64,000 nucleotides of DNA from Pelagibius sp050330205 (GTDB taxonomy: Bacteria; Pseudomonadota; Alphaproteobacteria; Kiloniellales; Kiloniellaceae), in assembly GCA_050330205.1 (NCBI GenBank), contig JBHJOA010000023.1, forward strand, positions 29,772 to 93,771, written 5' to 3'. Shown here in pieces: positions 15,543-24,762 of this stretch (position 1 is the stretch's first letter; each line of letters begins with the position of its first letter). Under the pieces are notes generated by a model, which saw nothing but the letters and a program-made list of their open reading frames with translations, searched no databases and was not told the DNA's origin. Both the position numbers and the translations under genes were made by a program.

Positions 15543-16265
15543 ATGCGACTAGCTTCCGACCATCTTCCATTATGCTGGCAGAAGTCCGCTCTGCGCTCGT
15601 CTGCATCCGGCATTGAGCAGGGCGAGGACCGCGCCGGAGAGCCGACGAACGGTGTCGCGGCGGACTTCGCGATCAGCCGCCGGACAACCCTGAAGTGCAC
15701 GGCTGCCGCAGCGGCATTAGGACTCTTTGCTGACGGTAACGTCATCGCGAAAGACGGCAGAACTTCACCCGAGCCTGTCGTCCCTGTCCCAAATAGGTTC
15801 ATCGTCAGGACAAAGGTTAATGGACAGGCCGTCCATCTGACGATCGATGCGCGCGCTTCGCTTCTGGACGTCCTGCGTGAGACGCTGGCGCTAACCGGAG
15901 CAAAAAAGGGTTGCGATCACGGTCAATGTGGTACCTGCACCGTCCATGTCGATGGCCGCAGGGTCGCGTCATGCCTGACCCTCGCCGCCAAGGTGGATGG
16001 CCGCGAAGTCACCACGATCGAGGGGATTGGCAGCGATGACGAGCTGCATGTGATGCAGCAGGCCTTCATAGACCATGACGCTCTTCAATGCGGATACTGC
16101 ACGCCCGGCCAGATCATGGCTGCGATTGCTTGCGTCAACGAGGGTCACGCGAACAGCCCCGCCGAAATACGAGAATTCATGAGCGGGAACATTTGTCGTT
16201 GTGGCGCCTATCCCGGGATCGTTGCGGCGATCACCGACGCGGCCGGCCGGATGCGGAGGGGCTGA
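15543..16265 (+). CDS. Aldehyde oxidoreductase 2Fe-2S subunit, PaoA-like, Tat-exported
   Basis: A 240-residue small subunit of a xanthine-oxidase-family molybdoenzyme. A Tat signal lies at residues 45-63 (SRRTTLK followed by an Ala-rich stretch), as in PaoA (YagT), so the complex is likely periplasmic. The plant-ferredoxin-type cluster uses C124, C129, C132 and C144, and the second 2Fe-2S cluster uses C183, C186, C218 and C220. The family oxidises aldehydes, often aromatic, to acids. The stretch before the Tat motif is longer than usual (44 residues), so the true start may be downstream, although no better ATG is seen. It overlaps the FAD subunit gene by 1 bp (TGATG). Confidence 0.92.
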   Translation: MRLASDHLPLCWQKSALRSSASGIEQGEDRAGEPTNGVAADFAISRRTTLKCTAAAAALGLFADGNVIAKDGRTSPEPVVPVPNRFIVRTKVNGQAVHLTIDARASLLDVLRETLALTGAKKGCDHGQCGTCTVHVDGRRVASCLTLAAKVDGREVTTIEGIGSDDELHVMQQAFIDHDALQCGYCTPGQIMAAIACVNEGHANSPAEIREFMSGNICRCGAYPGIVAAITDAAGRMRRG

Positions 16266-17281
16266 TGGAGCCGATCACTTACAGTATCGCCGCCAGTGCC
16301 GAACAAGCGGTGAGCGAGTTCGCCAAATCCGGTGAAAGGGCACGCTACGTTGCCGGTGGAACAACCCTATTCGATCTCATGAAGCTCAGGGTGGAACATC
16401 CCAGCCGGCTGATCGACGTAACGCGCATCGGGTACGACGCGATCTCGACGTCGGCCGACGAAATGCGCATCGGCACGAATGTGACGATGAGCGATGTGGC
16501 GGCCGATCCGACGATCGCGCGCGACTATCCCGTCCTCTCGGAATCGCTGCTGAAGGGTGCGTCCCAGCAACTGCGCAACATGGCGGCCGTGGGGGCCAAC
16601 CTGCTCCAACGGACACGTTGTTCGTATTTCCGGCACGGAGCCGGCGCGATTGCCTCCGCGGGTGCAGTCTACCCATGCAACAAACTCAACCCCGGCAGCG
16701 GTTGCGCCGCCATCGGCGGCCTCGATCGTGCCCAGGCAGTTCTCGGCATCAGCGACGCCTGTACGGCTGTCTCTCCGGGCGATTGGCCGGTCGCGCTGAC
16801 GGCGCTTGATGCGCGCATCAACATCCTTGGGCCTAACGGCCAGCGCAGCCTTCCCGTTTCGGCGCTCTACCGCCTGCCGGGAGACACTCCGCACCTTGAA
16901 TTCGAACTCCAACACGGGGAGCTGATCACCGAGATCGTGATCCCGAAGACAGGCGCCGGGCGCCGATCGACCTATCACAAGGTGCGGGACCGCGAATCCT
17001 ACGCGTTTGCGCTCGCATCAGCGGCGGTGGCGCTTCAGCTCGATGGCTGCCGGGTCGAGCGTGCTCACGTAGCGCTCGGCGGTGTGGCGACCAAACCATG
17101 GCGCGCGCCCGCTGCCGAAAAATTCCTGACCGGCAGGACTGTGGATCGGGAGACTGCCTTGGAGGCGGCGCGCCTGGCATTCTCCGATGCGCAACCCGGC
17201 CGCCACAACGGCTTCAAAATCGAACTCGGTATTCGCACGCTCGCGGACGCCGTGATGATTGCATCGGAAAGGAGCGCCTGA
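16265..17281 (+). CDS. Aldehyde oxidoreductase FAD-binding subunit, PaoB-like
   Basis: A 338-residue FAD subunit of the xanthine oxidase family. RYVAGGTTLFDLMKL (27-41) is the FAD-binding loop and MAAVGANLLQRTRC (106-119) the second FAD motif. Four cysteines (C119, C138, C147, C166) with the PCNK and GSGCAA contexts fit the extra [4Fe-4S] cluster found in PaoB. The spacing between the first two Cys is longer than I recall for the E. coli protein because of an Ala/Gly-rich insert (124-135). ATG 16265 overlaps the stop of the 2Fe-2S gene, and the gene itself ends in a TGATG overlap with the large subunit, so the three subunits are made together. Confidence 0.92.
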   Translation: MEPITYSIAASAEQAVSEFAKSGERARYVAGGTTLFDLMKLRVEHPSRLIDVTRIGYDAISTSADEMRIGTNVTMSDVAADPTIARDYPVLSESLLKGASQQLRNMAAVGANLLQRTRCSYFRHGAGAIASAGAVYPCNKLNPGSGCAAIGGLDRAQAVLGISDACTAVSPGDWPVALTALDARINILGPNGQRSLPVSALYRLPGDTPHLEFELQHGELITEIVIPKTGAGRRSTYHKVRDRESYAFALASAAVALQLDGCRVERAHVALGGVATKPWRAPAAEKFLTGRTVDRETALEAARLAFSDAQPGRHNGFKIELGIRTLADAVMIASERSA

Positions 17282-19476
17282 TGGCCCTCGACAAACTACC
17301 TGACCGCGCGCGGATAGATGCGCTCGACAAGGTACGCGGTGCGACGCGCTATGCGGCGGACTTCCAAAGTCCGGGTGTCCTCCACGCTGTCCTCGTACCC
17401 TCCCGTATCGCCAAAGGAACGGTCGTCCGTCTCGATGTCGCTGAGGCCCTCGCGGTTGATGGTGTATTGCGCGTGCTCACGCCGAAGGATTTCCCGAGGC
17501 CCAATCCGAACTTCGAAGCCCCGACCGGTGAAGACGAAGAGGAAGGAGACGAAGAGGGCTATTCCGTCCCTCCTACCGTCGTCGAAGCAATCGCCTATCG
17601 CGGTCAGCCTATCGCGGTGGTCATTGCCGAGACCCTCGAAGCCGCAATCGAAGGCGCCGAGAAGATTACAGGCGAATACGAGGAAGATCCGTTCTCAGTC
17701 GTGATGGAGAGCCGGGACGCGCGCAGGGAACCGATTGACGAAGAGATCGTCGCCGGCAATGCGGCGGACGCCTTCGAACGTGCCTCCGTGATCGTGGACG
17801 AGATCTACGTTTCGCCCACCCAGCATCACAACCCGCTCGAGTTGCTGAGCGCGACGGCGGTGTTCGACGACGGTCGGCTGACCATCTACGATACGACGCA
17901 GCATACGATGGGTATCAAGAACGCTGTCGCCGCCTCACTATGGTTGGACCCGGCCAAGATCGACGTGAAGAGCACGTCGGTTGGCGGCGGTTTTGGTCAG
18001 AAGGCCGCACCGCACGGATATTCCGTGATCGCAGCGCATGCCGCCATTCTGACCGGCAAGCCGGTCAGGATCGTCATACCGCGCGGTCACATCTTCCACA
18101 TCGCATCCTACCGGCCCAAAAGTGTGCACCACATTCGTCTCGGCGCCGATTCCAGCGGGAAGATGATCGCGGCCCATTATGTCGCGGAGCACGAAAATTC
18201 GCGCGAAGGCGGATTGTCGCCCGCCGAATATCATGAAGGTACACCCAGGCTTTACAATATCACGAACTACCATGGAGGCGGCACCCAGATCCGCCTCGAC
18301 CGCCCGGACGCCGGCTACATGCGCTGCCCGTTTCCGCATCAGGCATGTTTCGCCTTCGAAAGTGCGGTCGACGAGCTCGCCTATAAGCTCGGGATGGATC
18401 CCGTCGCGCTGCGCCTGAACAACGACGGCCCGACCGATCCGCTATCCGGAAAACCTTATTCGTCCCGGTTCGTGGCCGACTGCATCACCGAGGGTGCGCG
18501 CCGTTTCGGCTGGTCGCGGCGATCGCACACCCCCGGGTCGATGACGACGCCCGACGGGACCCAGGTCGGCTGGGGTATGGCGCTCGGCAACTATCCGTCC
18601 CCGATGTCGCCTGCCATCGCCACCTTGCGTATAAGCGCCAAAGGCAGGACGCGCATCGCGATCTCCGGCCACGAACTGGGTCAGGGCATCAAGACGACGA
18701 TCGCCAACGTCCTGCTTGCAGGGCTGGACATCGATCCCGCCGGGCTGGAGGTAGTTGTCGGCGATACCAGCGCCGCGCCGCAGCATCAGACGGGCGCCTC
18801 GTGCGGCACGGCCGGATGCGTGCCGGCGACCCTCAAGGCTGTCATGCGCATGCAGGCAGCCTTGCGAGAACTTCTGGATGGCAGGTCCGTGCCGGGCAAC
18901 ATCCACCGGCAACTGGCCACCATCCGGCGGCCCTATCTGCAGGTCGAGGTGTCGGAAGTCGCGCCAGGACAGGGCGCAGAAGCCATCGAATATCTGCGCG
19001 TGAGCGGCGATGGGGCGGCTGGGCCCGAATACCCGGAATTCACTACTATGAGCTGGATCGCCCATTTCGTCGAGGTCCGCGTCGAACCGACCACCCGCCG
19101 CATCCGCATGCCGCGTTGCGTCAGCATTGCCGACTGCGGCCGTGTCATCAGTCCCCGCACGGCGCGAAGTCAGGTCCATGGCGGGGTGGTCTGGGCTTTC
19201 AGTGCGGCACTGCGCGAAGCGACCGAAATCGATCCTCGCTATGGCGGATATCTCAACTGCGATCTCGCCGAGTATGTCGTGCCCGTCAACGCGGACATCG
19301 GCGAGATCGAGGTTGGCTTCGTCGACAAGCCGGACCCGTTGGCCAATTCCGCCGGCCTCAAGAGCCTCGGAGAGGTTGTGATGGCTGGGGCATCGGCAGC
19401 GATCGCGAACGCCATCTTCCATGCGACCGGAAGGCGCCTCCGCTCGATGCCATTTCGGGTCGAGCACCTGCTTTAG
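17281..19476 (+). CDS. Aldehyde oxidoreductase molybdopterin-binding subunit, PaoC-like
   Basis: A 731-residue catalytic subunit of the PaoABC type, very close in length to E. coli PaoC (YagR). TSVGGGFGQKA is the molybdopterin contact region, GHELGQGIKTTIANVL is the family Gln-rich loop, and the catalytic Glu is E698 in AGLKSLGEVVMAG near the C-terminus. It takes MCD or MPT cofactor and hydroxylates the aldehyde carbon. No XdhC/PaoD chaperone or cofactor-modifying gene lies in the window, so maturation must depend on genes elsewhere. GC is lower than in the core blocks, suggesting the operon was acquired. Confidence 0.94.
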   Translation: MALDKLPDRARIDALDKVRGATRYAADFQSPGVLHAVLVPSRIAKGTVVRLDVAEALAVDGVLRVLTPKDFPRPNPNFEAPTGEDEEEGDEEGYSVPPTVVEAIAYRGQPIAVVIAETLEAAIEGAEKITGEYEEDPFSVVMESRDARREPIDEEIVAGNAADAFERASVIVDEIYVSPTQHHNPLELLSATAVFDDGRLTIYDTTQHTMGIKNAVAASLWLDPAKIDVKSTSVGGGFGQKAAPHGYSVIAAHAAILTGKPVRIVIPRGHIFHIASYRPKSVHHIRLGADSSGKMIAAHYVAEHENSREGGLSPAEYHEGTPRLYNITNYHGGGTQIRLDRPDAGYMRCPFPHQACFAFESAVDELAYKLGMDPVALRLNNDGPTDPLSGKPYSSRFVADCITEGARRFGWSRRSHTPGSMTTPDGTQVGWGMALGNYPSPMSPAIATLRISAKGRTRIAISGHELGQGIKTTIANVLLAGLDIDPAGLEVVVGDTSAAPQHQTGASCGTAGCVPATLKAVMRMQAALRELLDGRSVPGNIHRQLATIRRPYLQVEVSEVAPGQGAEAIEYLRVSGDGAAGPEYPEFTTMSWIAHFVEVRVEPTTRRIRMPRCVSIADCGRVISPRTARSQVHGGVVWAFSAALREATEIDPRYGGYLNCDLAEYVVPVNADIGEIEVGFVDKPDPLANSAGLKSLGEVVMAGASAAIANAIFHATGRRLRSMPFRVEHLL

Positions 19477-19557
19477 CGATGGGGGAGGAAGGTGACCAAC
19501 AACTGGTTTGAACCGCGCTCCGCCGGGCTTTCCATTGCGTCGGCTCTTCTGACCGCG

Positions 19558-19610
19558 GATATCGCCTGAGGGTGGTCGGCAGAGTGTGTCCCACCAGGCG
19601 GGATATATCG
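19558..19610. terminator. Possible terminator hairpin after the aldehyde oxidoreductase operon
   Basis: About 80 bp after the large-subunit stop, GATATCGCCTG pairs imperfectly with CAGGCGGGATATATC, and GGTGG (19571-19575) pairs inside it with CCACC (19591-19595). There is no T-run, so termination strength is uncertain. The rest of the 287-bp gap (19477-19763) shows no gene. Confidence 0.3.
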
Positions 19611-19763
19611 CAACCGCGCTCGTCTCACCACTTCGGCCAGATGTGAACGATTCGTGAAGTGAATTGCAAACAGCAACCGCGAAGCGTAAGCGATTTGCGC
19701 TTTTCCGGGCCGCTTTTGTGTCTTCAAGCATTGCCGCTTCAGTGTTCACTAGAGGTTCGTATC

Positions 19764-20399
19764 ATGATGGAAGTCAACGGAAGATCCGATTTCCAGCGCT
19801 TTCTAAGGTCATGGATCGGTAGCCCGTTACGTGTAGGGGCGATTGCTCCGTCCGGTGCGTCGCTAGCACGGCTTATCACATCTGAGATCTCGGAGATGAG
19901 CGGTCCCATTCTCGAACTGGGGGCGGGAACCGGCGTCTTCACACGCGCTCTTATTGATCGCGGTGTCGACGAAAGCGACCTGACGCTCGTTGAGTATGGA
20001 TCGGATTTTGCGCGATTGCTCGACTTACGATTCCCGAAAGCACGCGTTCTATGGATGGATGCGTTTCAACTGACGAGATACAAGCTCTTCGGACTCGAAG
20101 GTGCAGGTGCAGTAATTAGCGACTTGCCTCTCTTGTCCATGCCCCCACGAAAAGTGATTGCCATCCTTTCCGGCGCATTCATGCACCTCCGGATAGGCGG
20201 CGCTCTTTACCAGTTCACGTACGGGCCTAGATGCCCGATTCCTCGGACCATTCTTGATCGGCTCGGGCTAAAGGCAGTGCGCATCGGCGGAACGATGCGC
20301 AATCTCCCCCCTGCAGCCGTCTACCGCATCACGCGCCGTTGTTCGTTCGAGTGGCGGCGGAGGATGCCGGCACTTCCGCCACAAGTTCCAATGCGATGA
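19764..20399 (+). CDS. Phospholipid N-methyltransferase-like SAM methyltransferase (PmtA-type), copy 1
   Basis: A 211-residue class I methyltransferase. The N-terminus FQRFLRSWIGSPLRVGAIAPSG and the SAM motif GPILELGAGTGVFTRALI (48-65), followed by SDLPLLSMPPRK, are characteristic of the Rhodobacter-type PmtA family. That family methylates phosphatidylethanolamine toward phosphatidylcholine; some members are called rRNA-methyltransferase-like without proof. ATG 19764 begins the homologous part, and the longer upstream frame has no support. A paralogue lies at 21502. Codon use and GC (about mid-50s %) are below the core, a sign of transfer. Confidence 0.82.
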   Translation: MMEVNGRSDFQRFLRSWIGSPLRVGAIAPSGASLARLITSEISEMSGPILELGAGTGVFTRALIDRGVDESDLTLVEYGSDFARLLDLRFPKARVLWMDAFQLTRYKLFGLEGAGAVISDLPLLSMPPRKVIAILSGAFMHLRIGGALYQFTYGPRCPIPRTILDRLGLKAVRIGGTMRNLPPAAVYRITRRCSFEWRRRMPALPPQVPMR

Positions 20400-20502
20400 T
20401 GACTTATTTGCAGGTACGGCGTGCCGATAAAATGAGTTGACGGAAAGTCCAGAGAATCTGCGCTACCGCTGAACGAGCGCCAGGACCAAGTAGCTTTCGG
20501 AT

Positions 20503-21495
20503 GTGACCCAGGATGCTCGACCGTTGACTAAAGCAGACTTGTTCTCCGAAAGCGCTTTCTCCGCACTGCAATGGGTGGCTGCAGTCTTGCCAGACCAGTC
20601 AGGCCGCACTGCGATCGTGACCGGTGCGAATAGGGGGCTCGGCTTCTTGACGGCGCAGGCGATGGCTCATTGCGGGGCTCACGTTGTGATGACGGCCCGT
20701 GATGAGAGGAGAGGTCGCAATGCCATGGCGCAGATTCTCGCCACGCGTCCCCGCGGCACTGTCGAACTGCGGTTTCTTGATCTCGCCGACCTCGTCGATG
20801 TGCGCCGTTTCGCCGAGAAGTTCCTCCACGACGGCCTCCCACTTGATGTCCTTGTCAACAATGCAGGCGTCATGATGGTTCCACACGGTCTGACTCGCCA
20901 GGGGTATGAATTGCAGTTCGGCGTCAACCACCTTGCCCACTTCTTACTGACAGCGCTGCTGCTGAAACGCCTGGCACAAAGCCGTGACGGACGGGTTGTG
21001 ACAGTAACCTCCAGCCTCCACAAGGAAGGCCGGATTCGTTTCGATGACCTCCACGGCAAGCGGCGTTACGGACCCGTCGCATTCTACGCTCAGTCCAAGC
21101 TCGCCAATGCCCTCTTCTCACTCGAACTCGACCGCCGAGTTAGAGCGGTCGGCTTGCCGGTTCGTAGCGTGTTAGCACATCCGGGCTTTGCAGCGACGAA
21201 TGTCCATCTGAATGGGCCTACAGGGCTCCTCGGAATTTTCATGAAGTTCGGCAATCGCTATGTTGCTCAGAGTCCGGCAATCGCCGTCTTAAGCCAGCTC
21301 TATGCTGCTATGGCACCCTCAATCGAGGGTGGGCAGTTCTTTGGGCCGAATGGTGAGTACGAGGTGCGGGGCCTGCCCTGCGCGGTGGAGCCCGCTCCCG
21401 CGGCAAAGGATGCCGTTTTGGCTCACCGCCTATGGGCACTCTCCGAACAACTGATTGGCGAGCACTGTGATCCTGCTGTCCACTTGGAGGCCTGA
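20503..21495 (+). CDS. Short-chain dehydrogenase/reductase (retinol dehydrogenase-like)
   Basis: A 330-residue NAD(P)-dependent SDR. It shows the cofactor motif TGANRGLG (40-47), NNAG (119-122), the active-site Ser near S170 in VTSSLHKEG, and YAQSK with Y195 and K199. The length and the LGVNHLAHFLLT-like region resemble eukaryote-type retinol/WW-domain oxidoreductases, which bacteria use on diverse alcohols and ketones. The start is GTG 20503, with only a weak ribosome-binding site, so it could be a little different. It is flanked by two PmtA-like genes on the same strand (103- and 6-bp gaps). That suggests lipid or terpenoid-like substrates, but this is inference. Confidence 0.85.
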   Translation: MTQDARPLTKADLFSESAFSALQWVAAVLPDQSGRTAIVTGANRGLGFLTAQAMAHCGAHVVMTARDERRGRNAMAQILATRPRGTVELRFLDLADLVDVRRFAEKFLHDGLPLDVLVNNAGVMMVPHGLTRQGYELQFGVNHLAHFLLTALLLKRLAQSRDGRVVTVTSSLHKEGRIRFDDLHGKRRYGPVAFYAQSKLANALFSLELDRRVRAVGLPVRSVLAHPGFAATNVHLNGPTGLLGIFMKFGNRYVAQSPAIAVLSQLYAAMAPSIEGGQFFGPNGEYEVRGLPCAVEPAPAAKDAVLAHRLWALSEQLIGEHCDPAVHLEA

Positions 21496-21501
21496 CCATT
21501 G

Positions 21502-22230
21502 ATGTCAACCGGCACCGTTCAGTTCTTCCGTGCCTGGCTACGGGATCCCCTGCGCGTCGCCTCAGTCACACCATCCAGCACAGCGCTGACTCGCAAAATA
21601 TCCGCGGAGATTAGCCCAGCAAGCGGCCCCGTCATCGAGCTCGGACCAGGCACCGGTGTCTTTACCAGAGCTCTGCAAGGCCGCGGCATTGCGCCAGATC
21701 AGTTAACGCTGGTGGAGTCTGGGCCGGAACTCGTCCCCTTGCCTTCAGCGCGTTTCCCCGACCTTCGGATCCTGACCATGGACGCCACAGCCCTGCGGTT
21801 TGTGGGTCTCTTTACAAGCACCAGCGCTGGCGCCGCAATCAGCAGCCTCCCCCTCCTCTCAATACCCCCAAGGAAAGTGCTCGCGATACTGTCGGGCACC
21901 TTCGCAAACATGCGCAGATCTGCAGCGTTCTACCGGATCACCTACGGTCTCCGGTGCCCCGTTCCCCGTCCGATCCTCGATAACCCGGGGCTGCGAGCCG
22001 TGCGCACGGGCTTCACCGTCGCGAACAACCCATCGGCCTCTGCTCGTTCTGCTTTTGCGCCGGCGCCGGCAGGCCGGGGAGTCATCATCCAAACCGCTCT
22101 ACTGATCAATGCCTGGGCGTCAGGCGCCAATGCATATCGCCGTCGTGTGCCAAGCCGGCACGGGCAATGTGAGAATCCCATCGAGCAAAGGAGCAGAAGC
22201 ACACTAACTCTCTCTTCGGGCAAGAGCTAA
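21502..22230 (+). CDS. Phospholipid N-methyltransferase-like protein (PmtA-type), copy 2, altered C-terminus
   Basis: A 242-residue paralogue of the gene at 19764. It keeps GPVIELGPGTGVFTRAL (about 41-57) and AISSLPLLSIPPRKVLAIL. The final part differs: where copy 1 reads NLPPAAVYRITRR and stops, this one reads NNPSASARSAFAPAP and runs on about 50 residues of low-complexity, Arg/Ser-rich sequence. That looks like sequence decay or a lost stop, so activity is doubtful. ATG 21502 follows a GGAGG site 14 bp upstream; TTG 21499 is directly in front. It follows the SDR stop by 6 bp, so it is probably co-transcribed. Confidence 0.75.
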   Translation: MSTGTVQFFRAWLRDPLRVASVTPSSTALTRKISAEISPASGPVIELGPGTGVFTRALQGRGIAPDQLTLVESGPELVPLPSARFPDLRILTMDATALRFVGLFTSTSAGAAISSLPLLSIPPRKVLAILSGTFANMRRSAAFYRITYGLRCPVPRPILDNPGLRAVRTGFTVANNPSASARSAFAPAPAGRGVIIQTALLINAWASGANAYRRRVPSRHGQCENPIEQRSRSTLTLSSGKS

Positions 22231-22446
22231 GGAAAGAGGCACACCTACAAAGCAAGTACCTGAGTAACTCCGCAGCGGGTCACGTGCCGAAGTCTGCGCG
22301 GCTCGCATCAAAGTCCGCAGTCAAGACCGAAGCTGACGTGTGAACCTGCTGCCTGCCCGGCGCCGCTTTCGCGGTGGCGACCGCTTTCCTGCAGTACCGA
22401 GGCGGCTAGACTAGCCAAAGCACCCTCCACGACCAGGAAGGTTCCC

Positions 22447-22770
22447 ATGACAGGGCCCTGGGGCGCCGGCGACCCAATACATCCCGGTGAGATTCTCCAA
22501 ACAGAGTTTCTTGGCCCGCACGGCCTCAGCAAGACGCGGCTGGCGCGGGCGACGGGGCTCTCTTCCAGCCGGCTTGCGCGCCTCACCCGGGGCCGCGGCC
22601 GAATCGGCGGCGAGGTGGCCTTTCTGCTGGGCCGGGCATTTCACACGACGCCGGAGTTCTGGCTGAACCTGCAGGCGCACTACGATCTCGAGCGCGCGCA
22701 GGCGACGATCGCCCCGGCGCCGGTGGCGCATGCCCGGACGCTCGGCCGTCAGCTGCGCCGGGCACGCTAG
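22447..22770 (+). CDS. HigA-family antitoxin (orphan)
   Basis: A 107-residue HigA-like XRE-type antitoxin: HPGEILQTEFLGPHGLSKTRLARATGLSSSRLARLTRGRGRIGGEVAFLLGRAFHTTPEFWLNLQ matches the family HTH plus the dimerisation end. A GGAAGG site precedes ATG 22447. The usual HigB toxin gene should lie just upstream; the 216-bp gap before it shows no HigB pattern, so it is an orphan or part of a decayed module. The remnant at 14343-14489 is a second, broken copy. Confidence 0.85.
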   Translation: MTGPWGAGDPIHPGEILQTEFLGPHGLSKTRLARATGLSSSRLARLTRGRGRIGGEVAFLLGRAFHTTPEFWLNLQAHYDLERAQATIAPAPVAHARTLGRQLRRAR

Positions 22771-23383
22771 CGGCGATGAGCGGTATTATCGCCCCCAGGA
22801 CCGAGGCCGCTTCAGAAAGCAATCGGGCATAGCGGGGGTACGGGCTCCGCAATCGCTTGGCGCCGGTCCCTGCCGCAGGAGCCATTTCGTTCGCCAAACG
22901 CTACGATTTTCATCGTCACGGCGAATGAAATGGCACCGCCCTCAATCACCTCTGCGCCATAGAGCCTCTGTCCCTGCCCCCTGATCCTGGGGCCGTTTGT
23001 TAGTAGAGTCTGTTCGCCTTCCCGCCCCCCTACGCGCCCCGGTTTGCCCCTAGCCCCGATTGCTCAGCAACCATTTCAGGGGCACCCTTTGGTGCCGGCC
23101 AGCATGCGGCTCCCCGTCCGGCTTGGTTGGGCCTAACCGGTGGCTTCGGGCCGCCAGGTGCTGAGCTGGTTTTCTGTCGGCTAGGAGATCGCCAGGAGGT
23201 GTTCACCGCGACAGTCGCCACCGTTGAGATCCACCAAGTCGAATCTCCGATTCTTGGTCTCTGGCATTCCGCCTCGAGTCAGCAAGCCGCGTTGCTTTTC
23301 CCAAACGCCATTCGAGCGGCTCCCCAAATGCGAGCCGCTCTCATTCATTCAGGCATCTAACTGACTGAAATATATGGGGAAAA
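22771..23383. other. 613-bp intergenic stretch without a supported gene
   Basis: No reading frame here shows family features or a good ribosome-binding site. The only structure seen is a 9-bp perfect hairpin, GAGCGGCTC (23314-23322) with GAGCCGCTC (23332-23340), 44 bp beyond the 3' end of the tRNA-Lys gene. It could process or stop tRNA transcription, though no T-run follows. No copy of the tRNA 3' end was noticed that would mark an island boundary. Confidence 0.5.
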
Positions 23384-23459
<76 letters not shown>

Positions 23460-23607
23460 CCAGGGGCCCACTGGGCCACCGAAAACCCGGTGGGTCCGCC
23501 GGGAAGCGGGGTGATAGCAAGTCCGGCCCCCTTTGTCGAGGCCCTATTGCCCCGGAAAATGAGCCAAATCCGGGCCCTGCACCGGCCGGCTCGGCCGCAG
23601 GCCCCGG

Positions 23608-24762
23608 TCAGGCTTCGGCGGTACCGCGCCGCGAAATGCGGACGTCGCGATGGATATAGCAGGACATGACGAGGCCCATGGAACCCATCACGGTCAGCAG
23701 GACGGTGCCGCCATAGGACACCAGCGGCAGCGGCACGCCGACCACCGGGAACACCCCCATGACCATCGCCATGTTGATGAAGACGTAGAGAAAGAGGTTC
23801 GTGGTCAGGCCCAGCGCCAGCAGGCGGGCGAACTGGCTGCGCACCCGGAAGGCAATGGCGAAGCCGTAGCACAGCACGAGCACGTAGAGGCCGAGCAGCG
23901 TCAGGCTGCCGACCAGGCCGAATTCCTCGGCCAGCATGGTGAAGATGAAGTCGGTTTGTTTCTCCGGCAGGAAATTCAGGTGGCTCTGGGTGCCCTGCAT
24001 GAAGCCCTTGCCGGTAATCGCCCCGGAGCCGAAGCCGATCATCGCCTGCAGGGTGTGATAGCCGGCCCCCAGGGGATCGTTCTCGGGATTGAGGAACATC
24101 AGCACGCGGTCGCGCTGGTAGTCGTGCAGGAACTGCCAGGCGAGCGGGATGGTGGCGAGACCCGCGACGACAGCCAGGGCGAACTTCCACCAGCGCACCC
24201 CGGCGCAGAAGAACAGCGCGCCGCCCGCCAGCAGCAACATGCCGGCAGTCCCGAGATCCGGTTGCTTCAAAACCAGCGCCGCCGGCGCCAGCACCATGGC
24301 GATCGGTAGAATCAGGTACAGCGGGCTGCCGATCTCCTCGACGGAGACACCATGGAAATAGCGTGCCAGCGCGAGAATCATCGCCACCTTCATCACTTCG
24401 GAAGGCTGCAGGCGCACGAAGCCGATGTCGATCCAGCGCTGTGCGCCCATGCCGACGTGGCCCATCACCTCAACCGCGCCGAGCAGCAGGAGGCTGCCGA
24501 GGTAGATCACGTAGGCATAGCGCAGCCAGAAGCGGATATCGATCAGAGCTGCGGTGAACATGATGACGAGACCGAGGCCAAAGCGCATCATCTGGCGCGA
24601 GGCCCAGGGCTCCATGGAGCCGTTGGCCGCCGAATAGAGCATCGCGAAGCCGACCCCCGCGATCAGCGTAAGCAGCAGCACCAGGCCCCAGTTCAGTTGC
24701 CAGACCTTCTGGCGCAGGGTCAGTTCGGGATTGCGGGTGGATAGAAAGGCGTCCGCCGGCAT
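23608..24762 (-). CDS. rodA: Rod shape-determining protein RodA (SEDS peptidoglycan polymerase)
   Basis: A 384-residue SEDS-family membrane protein with about ten hydrophobic segments. RodA polymerises glycan strands from lipid II in the elongasome, working with PBP2. The motifs QPSEVMKVAMILALARY, KQPDLGTAG and GVPLPLVSYGGT are typical, including the catalytic-region Asp in KQPDLG. The start ATG (24762-24760) overlaps the mrdA stop by 1 bp (TGATG), so synthesis is coupled to its transpeptidase partner. It is the last gene of the mre block. Confidence 0.97.
   Translation of the reverse strand: MPADAFLSTRNPELTLRQKVWQLNWGLVLLLTLIAGVGFAMLYSAANGSMEPWASRQMMRFGLGLVIMFTAALIDIRFWLRYAYVIYLGSLLLLGAVEVMGHVGMGAQRWIDIGFVRLQPSEVMKVAMILALARYFHGVSVEEIGSPLYLILPIAMVLAPAALVLKQPDLGTAGMLLLAGGALFFCAGVRWWKFALAVVAGLATIPLAWQFLHDYQRDRVLMFLNPENDPLGAGYHTLQAMIGFGSGAITGKGFMQGTQSHLNFLPEKQTDFIFTMLAEEFGLVGSLTLLGLYVLVLCYGFAIAFRVRSQFARLLALGLTTNLFLYVFINMAMVMGVFPVVGVPLPLVSYGGTVLLTVMGSMGLVMSCYIHRDVRISRRGTAEA

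Noticed and set aside
22231..22446. A HigB toxin gene before the intact HigA
   Set aside because: The 216 bp hold no frame with HigB features and several stops in each frame.
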